Positions 1 to 12,100 of a DNA stretch of 64,000 nt are shown here, in pieces. The DNA is from Phragmites australis (taxonomy: Eukaryota > Streptophyta > Magnoliopsida > Poales > Poaceae): positions 5,210,501-5,274,500 of the forward strand of contig NC_084923.1 in NCBI RefSeq assembly GCF_958298935.1, written 5' to 3'. Under the pieces are notes generated by a model. The model was not told where the DNA came from and did no database searches. It worked only from the letters and a program-made list of their open reading frames with translations. Made by a program: the position numbers and the translations under genes. Positions within the stretch are counted from its first letter, which is position 1. Each line of letters begins with the position of its first letter.

Positions 1-1
1 G

Positions 2-2456
2 TCATTTGGAGGTTCAAGTCCCCCATCACCAGCATCATATACCCAAAATGGTCTTGTGAACTACAGTAAAGAAGCTTTTGGTCTGCCAAACAGTCTATAT
101 AGATCTCATTCAGCTATACACGCAGACGATATTGTTTCGCCTTCAACTGGACGCGAACATGTATCCCTGGATGCTCCTAGAGGAAGGTACAAGGCAGCTA
201 ATCTGCCTGTCTCTGGTCTTGGTTCAAGCAGAGGTTCTCAGCTGTTGGGTGGCTTATATAATGGACATCATGATATGATCTCAACCAATACCCCACAAAA
301 CATATCTGGAATTCAGACAGGACCAACTTGGTTTGAAAGTGATGCTGCGGGTAGTGTTCTTGAATTACAATAAATGCTTTCTATGAATCGTTAGGAAACA
401 CATGCCTATTTTCCTTACGGTTTTTTTTATGACAGCAAGTGCTTATCTGGAATCAAAGGATGAAGTTCATGATTTTGCAAGCCTGAGACATGCATTTCTT
501 GAGCAGGTAGATATGCCACTGTGAGATACTAAACTATTAGAATATTTCAAGAAAAAATTATTGTGCATACTGTTTTCAGTATCATAGTTTTGTAACTGCA
601 AGAGAATGCATATGCCATGTGCAGGTCCTAGGGGTCACTGTTCACGCGAACAGTACCCGAACCTTGTAGCGTGTGTGGCTTATATTTTTCTTTTAGTTAG
701 TTATTTGGAAAGATTAGATCAGATTTGTCAGGGATCATTTACAGATAAGATTATATTTGTTATCAATTAGAGATAGGATTTGATTTGGTTTGTTAGAGCC
801 ATGACCTGCCTATTGAGGCAGCCGGCACATCCTTTGAATTAAGCAAGAAGAAAATCAATCTATTCCCAGTATTCCTTGTCCTACCCTGCCCTTGTGGTGC
901 AGCCGCCGCTCGCCGGCATGGTTGTGCTGCTTGGGTTCAGGGTCATTTAGATCGGTCCATCGCAGCATAAGATCATCTTTTGGTAATAGGAGCAGGCATT
1001 GTAAGTTGTTGAAGACAATAGAAGCTGGTAATCATCCTACATGCTATTCAACATTGCAATTTGTAATTGCTTTGATATATCACAGCTTCTCAGTTCACTT
1101 TATGACCTGTCCCCTTTTTTAAAGAAATGGTATTTGTCATTATACTGCTGAAAAAGGTGATTTTTGTTACCATATAGTAAAATTAATAATTACAGGAAAA
1201 CTAGAGCTGAATAGCGTTCATGGCAAGTAAAATGAATCTATTACCAGTATTGCTTCACTTTCTTTATTTGAAATATGGTCACCTTGGATTGTACATTAAC
1301 AATATAGGAGTACTTGACAATGTGATCTGGACCTGTTTTGGTATGGATATTTTGACTTCTTTTTCTTGATGGTGATACAAGAACTACTCTTAGACATAAC
1401 TGAAAAAGACAAATATTGAATATAGTGGTTTTGATGTTGTTTTTTCACAACTCAATAGCATGCCTCTGAATAATGTCTTGATTTCTGGGTATCATTTATC
1501 CGATCAGTGAGAACTTTTTCTCTCTTCTGCTATATGCTGAAAATTTTAGCAGGATAGGCAGGCTTTTCTAACGGGCAACCCTTTGACAAAGGAGCTATAC
1601 AATATGCAAAGCAGGTTGGCTCAGGAGAAGGCTAGAGAAACAATATATCGCCAAAGGTTAGCTTTAAAAAAATTCTTAATTCATCTCTACTTAGATGTAT
1701 ATAGTATAGCTTCCTCTAGAAGTCGCTGATTGTGCTATGAACACATCTATACAAACTACTACTCAAGGTTCTGTAATGCTTTTTTGATGGGTGCCCAAAA
1801 ACTGAACTAGGCTCACTTGTTGCACAACTGAGCATGCAATGATCAGGCGTAGTCGCCAATGAATATTACAAGATTCTTATAGATGGTATCCCACCAAATT
1901 GTAATTAAATTCTTATAGCAGGATAATGACAGTAACCAGATACAATATTCTTGGTCAAAATCAAATTGCCAAAATGTGTGGATGGTATTGCAATTTTCAT
2001 ATTAGCACACTGGCCAAGCTATTTGTAGTTCTTAGTCATATTTTATGAATGGCTCAACCAAGCTGTGCTGGTTTGTTACTACCTGCGACTTATGGCATGC
2101 TATTCTTCCTACACCTTATTTTGTCTGCTCTAGATGTTCAGTACTGCACAAAGCTAATCCATTTCCTGGGTTTCACCAGACTCCAAATGCCAGAGCTGCA
2201 AGGTCTTATCCAGGAACAAAATCCCCCAATTGACCTCTGTGGTCTTCATGTCAGCGAGGCGATACACGTCCTGAACTATGAACTCAACAACCGGAGGAAG
2301 ATTGCACGATCCACTGGGCGCCGGCTCCAGGTGATCATAATATCGAGTACCCGTACCCCTGCGAGGCTGACGGCCGCCGTCGAGCAGTACCTCATGGAGC
2401 ACGGTCTTCAGTACACGCAGGCACAGCCAGGCCTCTTCCGTATCCTGCTACAGTGA
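2..2456 (+). CDS. SDE5/CID7-like DUF1771 and Smr domain protein, 3' part
   Basis: The gene enters from the left edge, so its start is missing. Coding exons read as 2-350, 436-506, 1553-1656 and 2180-2456; all introns are GT-AG and the frame holds across them. Exons 2 and 3 join into a DUF1771 domain (ESKDEVHDFASLRHAFLEQ, then RQAFLTGNPLTKELYNMQ and EKARETIYRQR). The last exon is an Smr-type domain (DLCGLHVSEAIHVLNYEL to QPGLFRILLQ, stop). This pairing is known from the PABP-interacting CID5/CID7 proteins and the RNA-silencing factor SDE5, a putative RNA-export-like protein acting in trans-acting siRNA production. The usual glycine-rich Smr loop after VI is shortened, as in the SDE5 branch. 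The third intron boundary at 2179/2180 is the least certain. Membership of the DUF1771-Smr family is solid; SDE5 versus CID7 is inference. Confidence 0.8.
625..970. mobile_element. Possible LTR-like insertion in the second visible intron
   Basis: The 1,046-bp intron 507-1552 of the DUF1771 gene contains a stretch unlike the AT-rich rest. It opens near TGTTCACGCGAACAGTACC, has LTR-like U3/R texture, then turns GC-rich around 890-930. I could not find target duplications or matching terminal repeats, so this is only a textural call. Confidence 0.25.
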
Positions 2457-3311
2457 AGGAACGGGATGGGAGGTTCTCCGTGTTCTCGAACAGGATCGGA
2501 TGAAAAACAGCAACAACAAAAAAGTTGACTTCTACTTTTGTATATGGCAGAGATGACTAGCAGAATAGAAGCGTTACGATAGCTCTTGTAATATCCGTAT
2601 AGCAGGCTTTTTTTGTCAGCAAATGTATACACTGTAGAATTTGCGGAGTCAGGCGATATGTTCTTTCATAAATTTGCGAGAGTTGCGCGGTATGTTCTTT
2701 CATAAATTAGATGATATGCGTCTGCCTGTGATACCCGTCTTACGCATACTACGAGCAAAGAGAATCATTTATCATAACCAAAAGGTGAAATCATCTTATG
2801 CCATAAATAAACATGTGTTTGGTTCGAGGAATCAACTAACGTCGAATCTGTTCTCGTAATTTTGGACATGGACTTGATCTCATGATTTTGATGAGGGTGA
2901 TATGCACGTTTACCAGAGGAATGACGGGATGTATCAATCCGTTCCGTTCCTCAAACTAGAATTTAGTTGGTTAAGTATGCAATTAGAACCGCTCCATACT
3001 TGAAACAAGTAAGCAAAGTTCGGAGTAGTCATGAGCCATTCAATTCCTCTTATCAAACGCAGCAAAGTCTACGCGACATAGAACCAAACTATCAATGGCT
3101 CAGACATGCAATTGCTAGCAACCCACAATTAGATCGTAGCAAATTCAACCACATAGAAAGATGAAGCAACGAGTACAGGACATGAGCTTGTTTCCGGTGT
3201 CGACATAATATGATCCACTCAGTGTTTCTTTGCTGGCTATGAAATGAAATGGCAATGCTGAAGCACAACAGCGCAGTGTGTGAAGCAGTGACATGTCGAA
3301 TTTATGGTAGC
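2457..3311. other. Intergenic, convergent 3' ends
   Basis: This stretch lies between the stop of the DUF1771-Smr gene and the stop of the proteasome gene, which converge. It should hold both 3' untranslated regions. A short direct repeat, TATGTTCTTTCATAAATT, occurs near 2658 and 2691. No coding region is supported here. Confidence 0.6.
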
Positions 3312-5726
3312 TCAGTCTCGTTCACTAATTGCTGTCAGGTGCTGATCAATCTCCTCTGTTGTGAGCGCTCTGAAAACGCGATCTTCTTTTCTCACAACAC
3401 CAACCTTCCAACACGAGTTCATAGCATTAGCATAAGTTGCAGAAATTGTGGTGTAGTGTATTTATCTTGCAACTAGAGTGGTACCTCGATCTCGGTAGCC
3501 TTGAAATCTTCCTGCAGAACTGATTGCAATGCAGAAATTGCAATCTGAAATGCATGGGATACAGGTTAGCAAAATATCACAATCCCAACTTCAACATAAT
3601 GCATGAAAACTGAAGAAATGAAACAAAAAGGGGAAAAGGACAAGCAATTAGTTGTCTGGATTACTAACTTAGGGCAACATGTACATAATATTATACAAAA
3701 GAGAGCTTCTTGCTTGCTCTAAGTAAAAAGACATGCAATCTTTACCTGAACAGTTTCCTCATAGGTGAATTGTGGGTCATCCTTCATTTTCTTCTCCAGA
3801 AAATTTATTGCTTCCTGCTCCTTAAGCCCGGCACTAGTTGCCTGAAAGAAAATGTTCGCAGATTGTAATCCTTGAGAAACAACCGGCGGAAGACAAAGAA
3901 ACTAAACATTTGGCAGAAATTAATGAGAGAGGTGGAAACTATATAAGGTGGCGCAGCAAAATAGTATTATACCTTATGTCCAAAGAAGTGACCTGCTGGG
4001 TCACACTTGAAGAGTTGGGCATTTTTCTCTTCGTCATAGCCCAAGACCATAGCAACTGAAGAATGTAGCCAAAGAAAATGAACATGATAGGCAATAAGCT
4101 ATAAGCTGACTGAACAGTAGAGCACAAGGTAGAAAATATAAGTTAATGGAATAGCTAACATGTGTCATATGATGATACTAACCTACTCCAAGGGGTCTCA
4201 TGTAGGCATGCTGCGTGTAAACTTGTGCTTTGTCTGCTATCCTGAAACATAAATCAAATAAGTAACATTATATGCTTAGAGCTACTGCTTGGTTATATGC
4301 ACGAAGCACAATTATCAAATTGAGAACTTGTGTAAGGAAAGGTTCAATACCATTTTGCTAACACATCTACAGGCATCTCGTAACCCCATTTGAAACGAAA
4401 CTCAGCTGCTTCGTTTCTCGCTTGGTAAACCAATGACCTTGCATCAGCTGGGAAAAAAATAGCCACATACCATTATTGGTGAGGAACAAAAGGTGTTCTG
4501 GTAGAAATAAATAGGGCAATATGTGAAAACAGCAAGGGAGTAATTAGTATTCTAAGTGAATTGATGAGCACCATTAAGGAGAAATACAGAGCCAGCAGAT
4601 TAATTAAGATTTTGTGAAAGGGAACTGCTTTCTACCATATTCCTAATGGAAGAATAAACAGAGTTAGCATGCCATCCAAAAACCCAAGCCAAGTAAAATA
4701 AAAAAATTATCAGCAACTCCACGACTTCCATTGTTTTCAATATTAGCAAGAGACTGAAGCTCACGGGTCATGACATTGAAACCTAGCCTAGAATTTCACT
4801 ATCCTCTCTCTCTCTATATATATGAAATTAACAAGCCTTGAAATCATTTATTGGAGCTGCCTTCTAATGATGATCAAGATGCAGCTAAAAAAAACTCACA
4901 TTTTTACAGTCATACAGCTTTATACAATCAGACAAAAATCATAGATAAGAAGCAACACTGAACAAAACAGAACTATAAATCCCAACTTCTGTTATCATAT
5001 CCTAGTTAGCGCCAGCAGTACCAGCAGTCAATTTCCACTGATCTATCTCTACAAATCACTAAAGCACAAATACTATTTCCCACCACAATTCAACAAAAGG
5101 ACAGCAACCTTTCATCACTGACGGCATCTAAAACGAACTCCATACCATAACATCACTACTGACCATATAACGATATACACCAAAGCACAATAACCACACC
5201 TGTGAGGCCAGTAGCAAGCAATCCGATGTACTTGGTGATCGGGAACAGGTGTGTCACGCTCGTCTGATCCAGCAACTTATCCTGCACGTACAACTCATCA
5301 GAGAGCCCGTCTTTCAGACTCGACCATCACAAAAACAAGCAACCCGACCCACAACCCACAGAAAGTAGCAATCTTTTCGGTCTAGCGCGCCGCAGAAGGT
5401 AGAGAAAAACACGAAAAAGCCCCGCTCGTATCGACCAAGTCCAGCGAAAAACTCACCGGCACTTTCTTCTGGGTGACGACGCAGACGGAGTCCTTGCCGC
5501 GCACGCCGATCGACGTGACCCCCGCCGACTTCACCGCCTTGAAGGCGTACTCTGCGCGCAACGCACAGCACGGGTCAGACGCGCTCGAATCGGAACGCGA
5601 CGAGTCCGCCACAGATCTAAGCTAGTGGGGGGGGGGGGGATTGCACGCACCGACTTGGTAGAGGCGGCCCTCAGGGGAGAAGATGGTGATGTGGCGGTCA
5701 TACCCTGCGCCCGTCCCGCGGCTCAT
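3312..5726 (-). CDS. PAA: 20S proteasome subunit alpha type-6 (alpha-1 in plant naming)
   Basis: A complete nine-exon gene reading leftward from ATG at 5726: 5651-5726, 5457-5551, 5200-5281, 4351-4447, 4183-4241, 3973-4055, 3746-3841, 3485-3544, 3312-3404. The exons sum to 741 nt (246 aa), the usual family length, with GT-AG introns throughout. The N-terminus [20 protein letters not shown] followed by [16 protein letters not shown] is the proteasome alpha signature; later come [53 protein letters not shown] and the ending LTAISERD. The protein is a non-catalytic subunit of the outer alpha ring, which gates the chamber, in cytosol and nucleus. It is a housekeeping gene; a GC-rich first exon and intron mark its 5' end. 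Identification is very secure. Confidence 0.97.
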
Positions 5727-6190
5727 CTCACCGGCCGCCGGAAGATCTCGCCGGAGTTGTGTATGTGTGTGCGCAGTTTTTTTTTTGTGCGCAGTTGGGA
5801 CCTCTGGCACACGACTAAACGCCGCCGCGGCTTCTTATTCCGCAAGAAGAAGAGGGATTGGTTCGGGTCCGACCCAGAATCTGACAGGCGGGTCCACTCC
5901 CGGGCCCTCTCGGAACACTGATCTTGCCTCGCACGTATCCCCGCCGTCCGATCAGGGGCCAGCGGTTCCAAATTCACACAAATTCGTGGAGCTAGAGGGT
6001 TTGGGTAAGTTTTTTTATTTTAATTTTAATTTAAAAACAAAAACTTAAATTAATTTATCTTAGCCTATAAATATAAGATCCGATGTGGAATTAAGAGTTA
6101 GAACTTTGCCAAATAAGATGTAACATATGACGAAAATAATCTCGCCGCATCGACCGTGTGGATTCTTGATCGGGCAGTTAGAACACTTAA
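5727..6190. promoter_or_regulatory. 5' region of the proteasome alpha-6 gene
   Basis: Upstream of the leftward proteasome start the sequence is GC-rich to about 5960 and then abruptly AT-rich. A G13 run (5627-5639) sits inside the first intron. No clear TATA box was found, as expected for a housekeeping promoter. A small transposon starts at 6191. Confidence 0.4.
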
Positions 6191-6537
6191 GGACATCTTT
6201 AACAGAAACTCTAAAAATTCACCCCCTATAATACCATTACAGTATCATCTATCACTATTACAGTATCCTCTATTTTTTCTATCTCCAACAGACATCATAT
6301 TTCTTACCTTCTATTACTTTTCTCCTCTCTTTAGATCCCCGTGCATACACTGTGAACAGTAACAGAGGGAGCTCCAAACGTTCGGTAAATTTGCCATCGG
6401 CCAGCTCCAAAATACCGCTCGCAGCAACACTGTAGAGCCAGTTGCCGTCTTCGTTGGAGCCAGACGAGCGACAAATTCTCGCTACAGTGCCAAAAACAGT
6501 GATGTGGATGCGAATGGCGTTGTTGTTGGAGTAGGCC
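6191..6537. mobile_element. Tourist/Harbinger-like MITE (family A), 347 bp
   Basis: The element is bounded by TAA target duplications at 6188-6190 and 6538-6540. The left end reads GGACATCTTTAACAG and the complement of the right end reads GGCCTACTCCAACAA, an imperfect terminal inverted repeat. It has no coding capacity. Its left end (about 6195-6290) is homologous, reversed, to the right end of the gene-carrying element at 25745-26795, so both belong to one family. TWA target sites and GG-starting ends fit the PIF/Harbinger superfamily. Confidence 0.7.
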
Positions 6538-7409
6538 TAAGCAGCCTCCGTGCCATTACGGCAGATACATGTTCGACAGAGGGAACATTTGGAGCTTCAG
6601 GGCCTGTTTGGATTGATGTTTTTTTCACTGATAGATTTCAAGATTTAGATCAAAATTTGAACTAACTTGTAAAATTTTCCAATGACAGCTCGACTAACAT
6701 TCGGTATTCTCAGTTAAGCTGTGTCGTGCTCGTAGGTCTGGTATTTTGAAGTGAATGTGCGGTTATTTGAAATGTTCCCTTTATGCATTCGGCTCCAGCT
6801 TAATGAGGCATTCATTGTTTTTCACTAGTGTTAATACAATGACAGAATCACAGAGGACAGTGATTCAAGCAAAATTCTTGCAACGTGACAGTGATTCATG
6901 CTGACCTCCCAGCTTACTTGCCTACGACCTGAGGCGTGACACGCTGACACTTCACTACTTGAGCTCCATGGATAACACAAAACATGACTGACGGTGCTTC
7001 ACAATCTGTGGCTAAGTTTGTCACACGCCAATGTCTCTCCCAGCTGCAAGCAATATTATTTCTTTTCTGGACTCTCGGTGCACCTCTCACTCTACCTCTT
7101 GACTACATGGAGTTTCCCTTAAATGGGGTAGATCTTCCTCGATGCTAGTGTTTTGATGCCATTTAAATGCAAGTTCGGAATGTGTGCAGCTGGGCATAGA
7201 AAATTGCACCCCAGTTTGCTGGACAGACCACTGGCCATGAGCTTCTCCTGAGGTGCAAATGCAGTCTCTACCCAGATCTTTCAGAGTTGTGACCGCAGGG
7301 TCATCAGAGTTGTTACTCCTATATATACACTTGTGTAATCTATCTGCTTGCTAGAGTCCATTCCCCTGCATTTTTCCAAACTTGGTACACAAGAGAGCAC
7401 AAAGTGGTC
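6538..7409. other. Upstream region of the LAZY-like gene
   Basis: The segment begins with a truncated Tourist-type end (GGGCCTGTTTGGATTG at about 6601) and continues as unique-looking sequence. A plausible TATA element, CCTATATATAC, lies near 7318-7328, about 80 bp before the start codon. No other gene is visible. Confidence 0.35.
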
Positions 7410-8519
7410 ATGGGGGTACACATGTTTTTCTTTTTGGTTTCGTCTGAACTTTCTATGGCTGAAAGACTGATGTTAATTCTTGCTGCTGCTGCTATTGCAG
7501 GTCCTGAATTGGGTGCAGAGAAGGATTCATGGAGCACATCACAGCAAAAGGAACTCAGAGTTCAGTACAGGCTCGGTTCGATGTAAGTGACTGCTGATCA
7601 CAGTGGCAAACTGAATCGTAATTCCAGAGTTCCAGCCTCTAAATGAGAAAAAAGAAAATGTTTCGGAGTTTCAGCATGTCTCATGAACTGAAAGGGCGCT
7701 CTTTCAGGTTCAGTATAACTGAAAGCCTGAAAGACTGAAACCCACACTTGACACTTAACCCCTCTTGCAGCTGCTGAATTTTCAGATGGGCTTCCTTGGA
7801 ACGACGTGCTCGACAACGGCTGGATCACGACGATGCTGTCAATCGGAACGTGTGGGACGAGGGGAGGAAACACACTGAAGAGCTGTGACGGTTCCGGTAG
7901 ATCGTACGCAGTTGGCGCCGACGAGCTCAAGAAGCTGAGAGAGGAGCTCATGTTGCTCATGAGAGCCAAAGGAGTGACCACAGCCGAAGAACTGAACAGG
8001 CTGCATCACCTGCCACTGGAGAGGCTTCTGGACTGCACCTCGAGCTCCAAGAATGGAGGGACAGCTAAGCCGAGATCTGTCGGGAAGCCAATTGCCTTCA
8101 CTGGTTTCCTACCCAGATCGAGCTTCCGAGAAACAGTACCTGAACTGAGAGCGACTGAAGTGTTACAGAATTCAGATTATCTTGTACGTTTAGAATCAAA
8201 CTGGTCTAGAATTCAGAGTACTCGTGTGAACTCTCTCACGTATGATTCTCTTGTTTGACAGGCTCCCTGCGCATTACTCCACAAGAATACACATCCCCAA
8301 AACTCGGCATTCTCTGATCCTGTGACCAGGAATGATCGAGCGGTCCAGATGCCCCGAAAAGGCAAGGCACATGTAGAGGAAGAAGGGGGCAAGTGGATCA
8401 GAACAGATTCAGAGTGTAAGTTATCTGACAGAAAAGGGTAGATGTGTAGCAGTGTTTGCAAGTAAACATAACATTTGACATGCTTCTTCGATTCTCCAGA
8501 CATCGTGTTAGAGATCTGA
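7410..8519 (+). CDS. LAZY/DRO1-family (IGT family) gravitropism protein
   Basis: Five coding exons: 7410-7415, 7501-7582, 7771-8183, 8262-8415, 8500-8519 (675 nt, 224 aa), all GT-AG. The protein starts MGVLNWVQRRIHG, the N-terminal box of LAZY proteins. It continues with EFSDGLPWNDVLDNG and the hallmark MLSIGTCG (GphiL-A/T-IGT box, about residues 50-57). It has GTAKPRSVG and HKNTHPQNS in the middle and ends KWIRTDSEYIVLEI, the conserved C-terminal box that in Arabidopsis recruits RLD proteins. These proteins set gravity-directed auxin flow and root, shoot or tiller angle; rice DRO1 ends almost identically. Exon 1 of 6 nt and exon 5 of 20 nt match the published IGT gene structure as I recall it. 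The tiny first exon is inferred from family pattern plus a good donor; the rest is direct reading. The exact LAZY/DRO subclade is not resolved. Confidence 0.92.
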
Positions 8520-9105
8520 ACCCCCAGGACGCCAGCAAAAGGGAAAGACCGAGTTCCTTGTACAATCTTAGTTTGGTACAGCAAAGTATCTCATCAGCTG
8601 GGCCTTAGCGCCAGTGTTACAATATGATTTTCTCTGTTTTGCTTGTCATGAATATAATAGAGTACGAGACATTCAAATAAGGTACCATATATATCAAACA
8701 AGGTGTAAGCTATAGTAAGTACATATGTATCTTGTAATAACATGGACATGCGCTCAACAAAGAGTGTGCTTTTTTGTCTAAAAAGGAATGAGCGGGGTAG
8801 CTCTAAAATTGCCCTACTACATGTTACTAGCATCACAGTAGAGACCCTGTGGGCTTCAGCCGTAGGTTCTGCTAAGACTATAGTGGCGATGCCCACGATA
8901 TCAACTAATCTTGGCAGCAGCTGGTGAAAACAAACAGTGTCTTCAAATTCACGTCTGATCATTCTAGTATGGACCACACCTATTTCCGGGACCAACAATT
9001 CTTTGTCTGAGATATCACACGTATCATCCTATGACCTGCAAATTGGGTATGAAAGAAGATCAGACCTAAGCTGTTGAGTGTAATCATAAACCTAGTAAGC
9101 CTGGT
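8520..9105. other. Convergent 3' ends of LAZY-like and ALG1-like genes
   Basis: Only 586 bp separate the two stop codons, so the 3' untranslated regions probably meet or overlap. An alternative last exon of the leftward gene may lie at 9024-9035 (complement GTCATAGGATGA, adding Val-Ile-Gly-stop). A long leftward open frame at 8594-8998 shows no recognisable domain and is treated as chance. Confidence 0.5.
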
Positions 9106-12100
9106 TCAAGCATGTGCCTGGTTCACCAATGGAAGTGCACAAGTTTCCCATTCTGTTTCCCATTTGGAAGATGACCCTGTACTCAAGGCACCATCCTTGA
9201 GGGATTTCAAGGCGTTGCATTCTTCTGGAAACCCCTTGAAGAGCATCTGCATTGTTTTGCAATTGCAAACATTAGCATAATTCCTGGGGATAGAAATTAC
9301 GTTGCATTCCAAAGAAAAAAAATAAAGGCTGTCATTTTCCAAAAATATCCAAGTATGCATACAATGAAATGTCATGGAAAACAAAATACTGAAGTGATCC
9401 TGACCATAAGTTCATCAGCAAGCTCCGAAGATGTTGAGAAAAGAAGACCATTTCTGTTTACTTTTACAAGCTCCTCGATGCTGCAAATGGAACAGAAAGC
9501 TAGATGCTTAAGTGAAAACTATCAAAAGCAGAATATTGCAAATCAAACATATAAGAAACTGGGTTACCAAGAAAATGAAGCAGCACAAACTGGCAATCCA
9601 CATCCAAACATATCAACCACCTAAAAGGATTACACTAGCTAATAAAAAGTCTTCATCCTTCAACAAAAATAGATTGCTAAGGCTAAGGCCTAAGAGTAAC
9701 CTTCATAGGTAGGTCCAGCCCTGACGAAGATGTATGCAACGACACACCTAGATCAGCTGACCCTGCAATATTCGAAGGATCAGCATTTATGCTCATGTGT
9801 GAAATTGTTTAGCAATCAGATGGTTTACCGAGCAATAGAGGGTAGTCCTCTGAGGCAAGCCACATTGTCCGGAAGGCAACACGTCTCAACTTCAACCTTT
9901 TTATCTGCTCGTCATATTTCTTCCTATCAGGTCCTTTACCTTTAAAATTGAAATACATTAAAAATCAAACAATCCTTAAAATTTGGTTATTCAAATAATA
10001 TGGCTGAATGGATGATACCAGTGATAATAAATAGCAATCTTGGGAAGACAAATTGCTTCCCATTCTTGATATCAATCCATAGTTGTCCCTCATCCATGGA
10101 GTCCTCTTCACCTAAAGTTGCAGCAACACATCTATCATACATCAGTGCTGCTTCCAGAAGTATGCTGAAATCTTCATCTGGTGTCCTGGAATATACGTGA
10201 CAAAGATCACTAATTATCCAATCAACAATCACGTGTAGTGAACATAACTTATAAGTAAGACCAAACAGTTCGAGAGATCAGACCAGCTTGTGCTGCTCAC
10301 AACAAGTGCAGGTCTATTAGGCTTCAGGAAAAAATGACCATTGATCTTACTGGTAAAGACAGTAGTGTTCACGTCTTCCACTTCTTTCTCTGTGTTACAG
10401 AAAATAATTCCCAAGTGAAATACGCTTATAACATGAAAAATGTTTTGATTAGTTGGAGAAAAAACTCACCAACAGAGATGCAATCAGCATTGCCCATAGC
10501 ACTACAAATGGAACTACCTAACCTGCTAAACAACTATTTCATGTCTTAAGGTCACACATGCAGTACTGCAAGGAAGAAAAAGAATAACCGAAAAAATAGA
10601 TGTTCACCCCATGTTTCTTCGTCAACGAAGTAGGGTGGAAAAAATCAGGAGATTGATCGTAAAGAACTGTTGCTCTGAAATCAACAATACATTAGTAAAA
10701 ACCAAAAATTATACAATATGCACAGCAGCCTTTAAAATAAAAAGATTGATGAAGTTTAACCAATCTACCTGATTCCCCAATTTTGAGCAAGCTCATGCTG
10801 CATTGCTTTCGTAACGCAAAAGGCACCATCAGCCATCTGCCCAAAGTGCTTCTCAAACCTAGAATATAGGAAAACATTATAATATTAACACATATGCTCA
10901 AATACAGGATAACATTACTATATATTAACACCATGTTCAATATGCTATCTTAAGCTTAACGGATAAAGAAACTGGATAAGATGGATTACCAGAAGTAGAT
11001 TTTGACTATTATGTGACTTCTGCCATGAGACAATCCAAGCAATGTATATCCGAAGTTATGCCAATCCACAATAAATTTAGCACCTCTTAGCCAGCTTGCC
11101 AGTTTTACAGCAGCCAATGTTGGAACAGAGGGTGGATTCTGTTCGAGAAAAGATGATCAAATAACAGAAATCAGGTCTCCCATTGTACAGCAAACATGAT
11201 ATCTAAAACTTGAGATTATTTCAAACCAAAATGGATTTCCGTAAATATCAGACAAAAGGGACTCTAGGTAACTAAAATCGACATCACTCGTGGTACTACA
11301 TATAATTTGCTTGAAGATGAGACAGGAGCATTGCCAAAACGAAAAAAAGAGAGTCAGGAACAGGTCAGCATATCCGCTGCATAGCATGATCCCCTATTTA
11401 AGCTACGCAAGAAAACATGATGTTTACACCATGAGTTCACTTAGGAGGACTGTATTCTGAACAGATTGCAGTTGTGCATACTGTTCATGTAGTTCTCAAG
11501 TGCATACATAGATAAGGAACCTGACACTTACCTGAACAACGAAGACATCAGGGCGAGGAATCTTAAAACAAAGGTACCAAACCAGTATAATAAACTGGAT
11601 AGCAGCTTTAAGGAGAAGTGCCATGGCACCAGATATCTTTGAAATTCCGGGCAACTGCACTGATTTCTGAAGAAAGAACTTTCCAAGTTAATATAGTAAT
11701 AAAAAGAGAAGACAATAGAATAGTCTCCAACAATTAGTACCATCTCGTGGATGTGAATAGATGGATTCTCTCTCAATGAGAGGTGAGGATCACTTCCTGT
11801 TCATTTACACAAGGTCAGATCTCCACAAGAAAAAGGAACGATGGAAGGCGACATAATTTTGTCTCGCGCAATACATCCTAAGCCGTGAAACTGATGATAT
11901 AAATAGCTTCCAACTAATGTTTTTGGACAGAGTTATGAAAGTGAAATGTGATTGTGAAGAACACAATACCTCCAGTTGCAACAATGTCCACTTCCATACC
12001 AGCCTGTGAAGAAGAGTAACAAAACGATTAAGTCTGAGATAATAAAACAGAAAAACATATGTAGTCACACTAGAATTGTTTGCCTGATGCACTAAACAAC

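Noticed and set aside
10..30. GGTTCAAGTCC, resembling a tRNA B box
   Set aside because: It is inside the coding exon of the DUF1771-Smr gene (frame SFGGSSPPSPASYTQNG) and no tRNA cloverleaf surrounds it.
2045..2233. Alternative frame reading CSVLHKANPFPGFHQTPNAR before the Smr exon
   Set aside because: It ends in a stop before the Smr domain; the acceptor at 2179/2180 keeps the Smr frame, although a fusion of this segment by alternative splicing cannot be excluded.
8594..8998. 134-residue leftward frame between the LAZY-like and ALG1-like stops
   Set aside because: No similarity I recognise and it lies in the expected 3' UTR zone; probably chance.
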